NCBI GenBank assembly: GCA_023416875.1
Contig: JAEZGT010000033.1
Span: 1-6,065, forward strand
DNA: 6,065 nucleotides
Source of the DNA: Pseudomonadota bacterium
GTDB taxonomy: Bacteria; Pseudomonadota; Gammaproteobacteria; Pseudomonadales; Cellvibrionaceae
Direction: 5' to 3'
Below are positions 1-4,740 of this stretch, in pieces; the first letter of the stretch is position 1, and each line of letters starts with the position of its first letter. A program made the position numbers and the translations under genes. The notes beneath the pieces are model-generated. The model was not told the DNA's origin, did no database searches, and worked only from the letters and a program-made list of their open reading frames with translations.

Positions 1-854
1 GTACCTACCGCCGCTAAGGCGAGGAATTCATTTACGCCGGCGGCTTCTTGTGGTGTCCAGAGCCCGTTCATGCTTTCAACGGGAGGGCGCAGCCACAGAG
101 GCTGGTTGCGGAAGAGGGCGAGGATACGCTGTTTGCCGGTGGTGGAAATAAATTTCGCCCGCGCTTCTGTGTCCGCGATAACGACCGGCAATCCCAGTAT
201 GACGTAGGGTTCCGCGAGGGCAGCGGAAGGGCGGAACTGGGTTTGATAGATGTAAATAGCCTCGCGCACGAGACGGGGGGCGAAATGGCCGGCGAAGGCG
301 TAAGGCAGACCGCGCTGGGCGGCGAGTTGGGCGCTGAAAAGGCTGGAGCCCAACAACCAAATAGGAACTTGTGTTCCCACGCCGGGTACCGCTTTTAATT
401 TTTGTTCCGGCGTGGCCGGTGCCAGCAGTTGCTGTAACAGTGAGACTTCCGTGGGAAATTCATCAGCGGCGCGGTCGTCGCGGCGCAGTGCTCGCGCTGT
501 GATTGGATCAGTACCGGGAGCACGGCCGAGGCCAAGGTCGATTCGGTCGGGATAAAGACTTGCCAGTGTGCCGAACTGTTCGGCAATCACCAGCGGAGGA
601 TGATTGGGCAGCATTATGCCGCCGGACCCCACGCGAATATTGCGGGTGCCGCCCGCAATATGGCCGATCAATACGGCGGTGGCGCTGCTGGCGATGCCCT
701 CCATATTGTGATGTTCCGCCAGCCAAAAACGCTTATAACCGAGGGCATCCGCCGCTTGAGCGTAACGCAGCGAGTGCTTGAAAGTTTCGCAGGCGTCGCT
801 GTCCACGCGGATGGAGGCGAGTTCGAGAAGAGAGAATGGAATGGTGTTGAGCAT
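1..854 (-). CDS. LLM-class flavin-dependent oxidoreductase (luciferase-like), C-terminus cut by window edge
   Basis: Reading the minus strand from the ATG at 854 gives 284 uninterrupted codons running off the left edge. The protein matches the bacterial-luciferase-like monooxygenase fold (a TIM barrel that uses reduced flavin), in the YhbW/MsnO8-like branch. Visible signatures are FSLLELASIR near residues 7-16, WLAEHHNM at 44-51 followed by ASSA, then GSGGIMLPNHPPLVIAEQFG at about 76-95, and YPDRIDLGLGRAPGTD at 101-116. Family members are usually around 330 residues, so roughly 40-50 residues are probably missing. No signal peptide is seen, so it should be cytoplasmic. The substrate cannot be predicted, because the family is broad and most members are uncharacterised. 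The start fits the family's usual N-terminus, although the ribosome-binding site is weak. It is divergent from the dioxygenase gene and shares only an intergenic region with it. Confidence 0.9.
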   Translation of the reverse strand, partial: MLNTIPFSLLELASIRVDSDACETFKHSLRYAQAADALGYKRFWLAEHHNMEGIASSATAVLIGHIAGGTRNIRVGSGGIMLPNHPPLVIAEQFGTLASLYPDRIDLGLGRAPGTDPITARALRRDDRAADEFPTEVSLLQQLLAPATPEQKLKAVPGVGTQVPIWLLGSSLFSAQLAAQRGLPYAFAGHFAPRLVREAIYIYQTQFRPSAALAEPYVILGLPVVIADTEARAKFISTTGKQRILALFRNQPLWLRPPVESMNGLWTPQEAAGVNEFLALAAVG

Positions 855-1059
855 AAATTGCGTACTTCTGTGTTATCGCTGACGTATCGGCAGATATGGG
901 GGTTCTAGGTGCGCGTTGCAATGCTAAAAAACTTTGCAAACGTGTTATCAAAAAAAACGATTCGTAAGTGTCCATCAGGGGAAATCACCGACTGAGTCGC
1001 ACTTTTGCGAAACCTCACTGCTTAGAATGGGGGAAATCCCCCCAAATGCGAAAAATTCT
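855..1059. other. Divergent intergenic region between monooxygenase and dioxygenase genes
   Basis: These 205 bases separate two diverging genes and must hold both promoters. Nothing matches a strong sigma-70 pair. The best minus-10-like hexamer for the rightward gene is TAGAAT at 1023-1028, but no good minus-35 lies at the usual distance. TTGCAA occurs at 916-921 and again at 934-939 around an A-rich stretch, with no known meaning. A G-run/C-run inverted repeat at 1028-1044 lies just before the dioxygenase start. The frame of the dioxygenase stays open leftward to an ATG at 934, but that extension has no signal-like features and I treat it as noncoding. Confidence 0.5.
1028..1044 (+). repeat. 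G/C-run inverted repeat in the leader of the dioxygenase gene
   Basis: TGGGGG at 1028-1033 pairs with CCCCCA at 1039-1044 across the 5-base loop AAATC. The hairpin ends 15 bases before the chosen ATG at 1060, where no clear Shine-Dalgarno sequence is present. In mRNA it could affect ribosome access; that is inference. No T-run follows, so it is not a terminator. Confidence 0.45.
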
Positions 1060-2046
1060 ATGAACAAGCATATCTCAGAAGGCCAGACTCCTGTTTCAGC
1101 CAATAATGTCCCAGAAGCTTCGCGTCGATATTTAGTCAAGGCTTTTGGCTCTGCTATTGTTGCGGCCCCCGTTTTGGCTATGTTTGGTTGTGGCGGCAGT
1201 ACCGGCGCTGCCAGTAGTTCAAGTTCATCGAGTAGTAGCAGTTCGAGCTCATCCAGCAGTTCAAGTTCATCGAGCAGTTCCAGCAGCTCAAGTTCATCCA
1301 GCAGCAGTTCAAGTTCCTCCAGCTCGGGCACTCCTGATGGCTGGACGCTCAGGGGGGGTACAGCTTCCATGCGCGCGGAATTTCCGCCTATGGATGCTTT
1401 TGAAGGCGCGAGCACCACCACTTGCAAGGTATACAAAGGTCCTTCCTTGGGACCCTGTCTGTTTGGGTTGAACGGGCATCGGGAAGATATTTCCGAAGGC
1501 GAACTAGGCTTGCCGCTGGTGTTTGCATTCAAGATATTGAACGCCGATTGCTCACCGGCTGCGGGTATAACCGTGGAAGTCTGGCACACCAACTGTGATG
1601 GCCTGTATTCAGGTAATACCGCAGAAGCTACGTATCTTGGCCCTAATTGGAATGTGGGCAATATCTGTACGACCAACGATCCAATGAGAGCGCCGCGAGC
1701 CAAGGCTTCAACATGGCACCGCGGTTCGCAGGTCACCAACAGCCAAGGTGAGGTTTTCTTCCGTTCCTGTTTCCCCGGCTGGTACACCGGTCGCACCAAC
1801 CACGTGCATCTGCGCTGTTCCCAAAACAACACGCAACTTTTCTTCACCCAATTTGCGTGGACCGATGAATTGTGCCGGGATATTCACGTAAACCATCCTG
1901 AATACAGCGGTCAGCCACAAGACACCCCGCTCAGTGGTTTTGACCCGGAGTTTGGTGGGCCCAATCGCGGCACGGATATGATTTTCACAGTCAAAAAGCT
2001 CAGCGATGGCTCCATGCTTAGCTCAAAAATTGTGACCATGGGTTAA
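1060..2046 (+). CDS. Tat-exported polyserine lipoprotein, intradiol ring-cleavage dioxygenase
   Basis: A 328-residue protein predicted to open catechol-type rings between the two hydroxyl groups using Fe(III). The N-terminus holds a twin-arginine motif SRRYLVK at 21-27, a hydrophobic stretch and a lipobox-like LAMFGC with C44 as the lipidation site. Thirty-eight consecutive serines (52-89) follow as a spacer. The catalytic domain runs from about 100 to the end. VEVWHTNCDGLYSG contains the first ligand, Y183, and PGWYTGRTNHVHLR contains Y242, H248 and H250, so the family's Tyr2-His2 iron set is complete and matches the secreted intradiol dioxygenase group. Eight cysteines follow the spacer, an even number compatible with disulfides. 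The start at 1060 gives a compact signal peptide; ATGs at 1027 and 934 are in frame but would place 11 or 42 extra residues before it. Tat export suits a cofactor loaded in the cytoplasm. The substrate is unknown; protocatechuate, catechol or larger lignin-derived phenolics are possible. Confidence 0.9.
   Translation: MNKHISEGQTPVSANNVPEASRRYLVKAFGSAIVAAPVLAMFGCGGSTGAASSSSSSSSSSSSSSSSSSSSSSSSSSSSSSSSSSSSSSGTPDGWTLRGGTASMRAEFPPMDAFEGASTTTCKVYKGPSLGPCLFGLNGHREDISEGELGLPLVFAFKILNADCSPAAGITVEVWHTNCDGLYSGNTAEATYLGPNWNVGNICTTNDPMRAPRAKASTWHRGSQVTNSQGEVFFRSCFPGWYTGRTNHVHLRCSQNNTQLFFTQFAWTDELCRDIHVNHPEYSGQPQDTPLSGFDPEFGGPNRGTDMIFTVKKLSDGSMLSSKIVTMG
1213..1326 (+). repeat. Degenerate serine-codon tract, 38 codons
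   Basis: An uninterrupted run of serine codons of both types (AGY and TCN), forming the spacer of the dioxygenase lipoprotein. The mixed codons mean the DNA is not a simple triplet repeat, yet it has longer internal repeats: a 17-base unit AGTTCAAGTTCATCGAG occurs twice. The 17-mer AGCTCATCCAGCAGTTC at 1246-1262 recurs in direct orientation at 4858-4874 in the third lipoprotein gene. Confidence 0.95.
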
Positions 2047-2073
2047 GAATTCTTAAAAGATTATTGAGTTGTT

Positions 2074-2107
2074 ACGGCGAGCGGCTTTTACGGCGCTCGC
2101 CGTTTTT
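2074..2107 (+). terminator. Rho-independent terminator after the dioxygenase gene
   Basis: A perfect 10-base-pair stem, ACGGCGAGCG at 2074-2083 and CGCTCGCCGT at 2094-2103, encloses a 10-base loop. A run of Ts follows to 2107, with more T-rich sequence to about 2120. It begins 27 bases after the dioxygenase stop codon. The next gene on the same strand starts only 36 bases after the stem. Confidence 0.88.
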
Positions 2108-2123
2108 GTGTTTTTTATTTGTT

Positions 2124-2130
2124 GGCGGAG
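2124..2130 (+). promoter_or_regulatory. Ribosome-binding site deciding the SRPBCC gene start
   Basis: GGCGGAG lies 9 bases before the ATG at 2140. This favours 2140 over the in-frame ATG at 2119, which would overlap this site and has only T-rich sequence upstream. Confidence 0.7.
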
Positions 2131-2139
2131 ATCGTTTTT

Positions 2140-2634
2140 ATGGTGGGCATACCTGAATATGCATTGGAGCGGTTATACGATGCCCCGGCTGAACTCATTT
2201 GGAAAAGCTGGACGGATGCCGCGCTCTTTTCCCGCTGGTACGGTGCAGGTGTGGAGACGATCGTGCATAAAATGGATGTGCGCCCAGGTGGTGAAGCGCT
2301 GATCGAGTTGAAGTGGGACCACAACTCGCTATTTCAGAGATTTCGGTATATCGCAATCGAACCCTATGAGCGGCTGACTTGGTTGTTTTCTTCTACCAAT
2401 AACAACTGGGAAATGGCGCCGTCGCCTCTTGCGGAAGCATGGCCAGCCAATTTTTTGACCGTCATAAAGCTCGAGCCACATGAGGGGAAATTTATCCTGC
2501 ATCTTTCATTGACTCCTGTTGAGGCCAACGATGCGGAAATAATTGCGTTTAGAAAAGCCAGATTAGCGGTTGATAACGGGTGGAATGCAGGGATAAAAGT
2601 GTTGGATGAAATTATCGAAGAGCTAAAAAGATAG
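2140..2634 (+). CDS. SRPBCC-fold protein of the AHSA1 (Hsp90 ATPase activator homologue 1-like) type
   Basis: A 164-residue protein with no signal peptide, so probably cytoplasmic. The N-terminal stretch ERLYDAPAELIWKSWTD (10-26), the following RWYG (32-35) and the strongly typical MDVRPGG (45-51) match the START-like AHSA1/SRPBCC family. A C-terminal amphipathic helix (about 140-164, with GWNAGIKVLDEIIEEL) is the usual long helix covering the hydrophobic cavity. Length is normal for single-domain members. The family binds hydrophobic ligands, but bacterial members have varied and mostly unknown roles, so no substrate is proposed. It is codirectional with the dioxygenase gene but separated from it by a terminator. 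Its transcription therefore needs read-through or a promoter in the 93-base gap, where I see no convincing one. It converges on the copper/cytochrome lipoprotein gene. Confidence 0.85.
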   Translation: MVGIPEYALERLYDAPAELIWKSWTDAALFSRWYGAGVETIVHKMDVRPGGEALIELKWDHNSLFQRFRYIAIEPYERLTWLFSSTNNNWEMAPSPLAEAWPANFLTVIKLEPHEGKFILHLSLTPVEANDAEIIAFRKARLAVDNGWNAGIKVLDEIIEELKR

Positions 2635-2670
2635 AAAATAATTTAGGAAGTGCGGTAAGAAATTAAGGAA

Positions 2671-2706
2671 AAATAAAAAATCGCCCGACTGGTTTGGTCG
2701 GGCGAT
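2671..2706 (-). terminator. Rho-independent terminator between convergent genes
   Basis: ATCGCCCGAC at 2680-2689 and GTCGGGCGAT at 2697-2706 form a perfect 10-base-pair stem with a 7-base loop. Read on the minus strand, the stem is followed by six Ts and then more T-rich sequence (2671-2680). This fits termination of the tyrosinase-like gene, whose stop lies 17 bases away. On the plus strand the trailing sequence is AT-rich but has no T-run, so it would be a weaker terminator for the SRPBCC gene. Confidence 0.88.
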
Positions 2707-2722
2707 TCATAATTAAAAATAA

Positions 2723-4174
2723 TTAATCGAGCTGCACCAGCGGCTCCGCGCCGTCCAATATCCATTCCCGCAGATTGTCGAGTTCCTGTTGTGTCAGACC
2801 AGGCATTCCGCCGGGAGGCATGCGATTTTTACAGCTGGCCAATTTGCAGGTGGCGTTGGCGTTTTGGCTCTGTCCGTTGGACTTCAGGTAGAGCCAACTG
2901 CGGTCTGGATCACCCGGCACCACCAGTTTGTAGCCCTCGACATTAGCCGCGTCCACATTGACCAAGCGTCGCACAATTTCAGCAGAACTGATCTGATAGC
3001 CCAGCCGCAATCCGGCCTCTTCGCCAGCACCGTGGCAGGTCGCACAACCGGCGCGTTCGAGCGCCGGGCGCACCAATTCGTGGAAGAAGCCAGCTTCGCG
3101 GATCTCCTCAGGCGGTTCTTCTACGGGCACCAGGCTCGGGTCGATTTTCTGCGCCCAGAATTCCATTTCTTTACATTGCGCAATCAACTCGGTTTTGAGC
3201 TTGGTATCACCCGGGTCAGATTGCGTGGCAACGCGGTATTTTTCCCACACGTTATCGATCCAGCCGTGCAGCTTCCAAAACAGGTAAGCGTCCAAATTGC
3301 GTCGCTGGTTGGCAACGCTGTGTGCCTGGTTGTTGCGCGGATAACCGTTGAAATGGAGTGCGCCGTGCAGGCTGGCAGCGCCTATAGTGCCGCCGAGAGA
3401 GCCGCATTGAATCCATTGCCCGAAGTGACCTTCGGTGGGCCATCGCTGCAGGATCTCCTCGCGAGACATGGAACCGATGCCATCCGCCAAGGCCGCATCG
3501 GCACGCACGGACGAAGGCCATTCGGAAAAATATTGCTGCAATATATCGGGGTAATCACTACGGCTCGGGAACATGGACCAGCCAGTGAACTGCTCGGTGT
3601 GATTGGGCCACAACTCTTTCAATGCTTGGATCATGTGGCGGTGCATGACCAGAAATTCATAACCGTCCTGCGGGCCCGCGCATTCGTTTTGTTCGGGTTT
3701 CATTTCGGGGAATTTACAGGGATCGATAACCGCGCCGCCGCCACCGAAACCGGTACCGCAGCGTCTTACCTGGTGCCACACAAAATGCGCTTCCTGCCAT
3801 GCATTGTCTTCCATCCACTTGATCACTTCCGGTTGCACAGTGGCATCTGTTTGACCGTTCGCGGTAAATGGGGCGTAACCATCCGCCATGGCGGCATCGG
3901 TCGACTGAGGATGCTGCCCTGATTCGCAATGACTGTGCGGTTGGTTGTGTCCAGATGAGCTGGATGAGGAGCTTGACGAAGAACTTGAAGAACTCGAACT
4001 GGATGAAGTGGAGCTTGATGAAGAGCTGCTGCTGGACGACGAACTCGAGCTAGAGGATGAGCTGGAAGATGAACCATTATCTGCGCCTCCGCAGGATGAC
4101 AAGGTTGCTACCAGCAATGCAACGCCTGCCATTTGAAGAGGTCCGGTGGACCTCATTAACCTAGGAATTTTCAT
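2723..4174 (-). CDS. Polyserine lipoprotein with tyrosinase-like (type 3 copper) core and C-terminal cytochrome c domain
   Basis: A 483-residue exported protein. Residues 1-27 form a Sec-type lipoprotein signal with lipobox LSSC and lipid site C28. A serine-rich spacer covers 35-74, with one threonine at 56. The central domain (about 110-320) has tyrosinase/hemocyanin-like hallmarks. CuA-like: H130 and H134, then FLVMHRHMIQALKE at 174-187, resembling the FxxWHR...E motif. CuB-like: H270 and H274 in an HxxxH, then LFWKLHGWIDNVW at 298-310, resembling FWLHHxxxDxxW. The usual second CuA histidine, nine residues before H178, is Q169. The C-terminal domain (about 362-477) has a CATCH heme motif at 377-381, GDPDRSWLYLKSNG, and RMPPGGM at 451-457 with M452 or M457 as a possible axial ligand, like planctomycete-type cytochrome c domains. 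Two more cysteines, C443 and C448, may form a disulfide. A likely role is oxidation of phenolics with electrons passed to or from heme; this is inference. GGGGGG at 4181-4186 can serve as ribosome-binding site, 6 bases from the ATG. Confidence 0.75.
   Translation of the reverse strand: MKIPRLMRSTGPLQMAGVALLVATLSSCGGADNGSSSSSSSSSSSSSSSSSSSSSTSSSSSSSSSSSSSSSSSSGHNQPHSHCESGQHPQSTDAAMADGYAPFTANGQTDATVQPEVIKWMEDNAWQEAHFVWHQVRRCGTGFGGGGAVIDPCKFPEMKPEQNECAGPQDGYEFLVMHRHMIQALKELWPNHTEQFTGWSMFPSRSDYPDILQQYFSEWPSSVRADAALADGIGSMSREEILQRWPTEGHFGQWIQCGSLGGTIGAASLHGALHFNGYPRNNQAHSVANQRRNLDAYLFWKLHGWIDNVWEKYRVATQSDPGDTKLKTELIAQCKEMEFWAQKIDPSLVPVEEPPEEIREAGFFHELVRPALERAGCATCHGAGEEAGLRLGYQISSAEIVRRLVNVDAANVEGYKLVVPGDPDRSWLYLKSNGQSQNANATCKLASCKNRMPPGGMPGLTQQELDNLREWILDGAEPLVQLD
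3032..3046 (-). other. CXXCH heme c attachment motif
   Basis: The codons for C377-A-T-C380-H381 lie here. The motif is followed by a glycine-rich segment and, about 70 residues later, MPPGG, as in small cytochrome c domains. Only one CXXCH is present, so a single covalent heme is expected. Attachment would occur in the periplasm, consistent with the Sec-type signal peptide. Confidence 0.85.
3953..4072 (-). repeat. Degenerate serine-codon tract, 40 codons with one threonine
   Basis: A run of 21 serine codons, one ACT threonine codon, then 18 serine codons, using both AGY and TCN codons. It forms the spacer right after the lipobox of the tyrosinase-like lipoprotein. On the opposite strand the same bases read as an acidic/leucine-rich open frame, which is an artefact. 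The tract is inverted relative to the two plus-strand serine tracts. Confidence 0.95.
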
Positions 4175-4305
4175 GTATTGCCCCCCATTTTTGCTGCTGA
4201 TTTATTAGTGATATTCACAACAATCATTGCGATGAAAACACGGAGTAAGCACTCAGTGTGTTCATATTTGGGGGATTTTACCTCACATGCATCTCTTCAT
4301 TAGCA

Positions 4306-4320
4306 TTGTGGTGAGCACAA
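4306..4320. promoter_or_regulatory. Possible operator-like inverted repeat
   Basis: TTGTG and CACAA arms flank GTGAG, a 15-base imperfectly spaced palindrome. It lies 132 bases upstream of the tyrosinase-like start codon and about 420 bases upstream of the malectin-like one. It superficially resembles a regulator half-site pair, but the arms are only 5 bases and I cannot assign a regulator. Confidence 0.25.
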
Positions 4321-4728
4321 AATACCAATTACCGGACCCGGTTCACACACCTTTGCTAAGAGTTTTTGCGGCCAATCCAAAGATGCGCATTTGCTTTTCT
4401 TTTTTTATCTCACATGTGAACTATTTGAGAAAAACGCCGCAAATTTGGGGCGCCAGATTCTGAAAAAGGGCTTTGTTGCGACGGTCAAAAAGGCAGGTAT
4501 GCAGGAAAGTGGGTGATGGTTGAGTGCGAATCCCATCGCAACTTGCATAAAATGTCGTGTATTGATTTCGCCGTCTCGGCATGTTCCTCCGGACTTCCCT
4601 TAGACTGTCCCGGCTTCTAGTCCATGCGCCAATATGCATATACAGAGTCACCAAAGGCATATAACAGCAGATTGCGTGGGTAAAATGGTGCACCGGCCTG
4701 TGGATTGGAGTCTCTTCGTTTATCTAAC

Positions 4729-4735
4729 AGGCGGA
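4729..4735 (+). promoter_or_regulatory. Ribosome-binding site of the malectin-like lipoprotein gene
   Basis: AGGCGGA lies 5 bases before the ATG at 4741 and supports that start, from which a standard lipoprotein signal follows directly. Confidence 0.7.
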
Positions 4736-4740
4736 CACAA

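Larger units (their letters stand above)
4175..4740. other. 566-base divergent intergenic region, no gene supported
   Basis: This region separates two divergent lipoprotein genes and must contain both promoters. It is AT-richer than the genes. I see small symmetric elements: GTGATATTCAC at 4208-4218, TTGTG-GTGAG-CACAA at 4306-4320, TCACATGTGA at 4410-4419 and ATATGCATAT at 4632-4641. A pyrimidine-rich run lies at 4391-4408. Minus-10-like hexamers TATAAC (4660-4665) and TAAAAT (4681-4686) precede the rightward gene but lack a matching minus-35. No tRNA, known riboswitch or convincing small gene was recognised. The length is more than two promoters need, so a regulatory RNA or a long leader is possible. 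Confidence 0.5.

Noticed and set aside
1213..1326. Serine tracts as CRISPR or tandem-repeat arrays
   Set aside because: There are no constant repeats separated by unique spacers; the periodicity is codon-level and explained by a polyserine protein segment.
975..1847. Long minus-strand open frame of 290 codons opposite the dioxygenase
   Set aside because: It is antisense to a gene with complete catalytic motifs and includes a Leu/Glu-rich stretch produced by the serine tract; it has no recognisable domain.
2789..3922. Plus-strand open frame of 377 codons opposite the tyrosinase-cytochrome gene
   Set aside because: The minus strand carries the lipobox, copper-type motifs and CXXCH; this reading has no signal, start context or family features.
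3945..4136. Plus-strand open frame encoding a Glu/Asp/Leu-rich peptide
   Set aside because: It is the antisense reading of the serine tract of the tyrosinase-like lipoprotein; the composition is a by-product of serine codons.
4383..4408. ATGCGCAT followed by a T-rich run as a terminator
   Set aside because: The stem is only 4 base pairs and would not make a stable hairpin; no gene ends just upstream on that strand.
4410..4419. TCACATGTGA as a CRP-type site
   Set aside because: CRP sites have TGTGA before TCACA with six bases between; here the half-sites are in the reverse order and abut, so the match is only superficial.
4421..4693. Minus-strand 90-codon open frame in the intergenic region
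   Set aside because: There is no ribosome-binding site, no recognisable domain and the composition is not protein-like; too weak to annotate.
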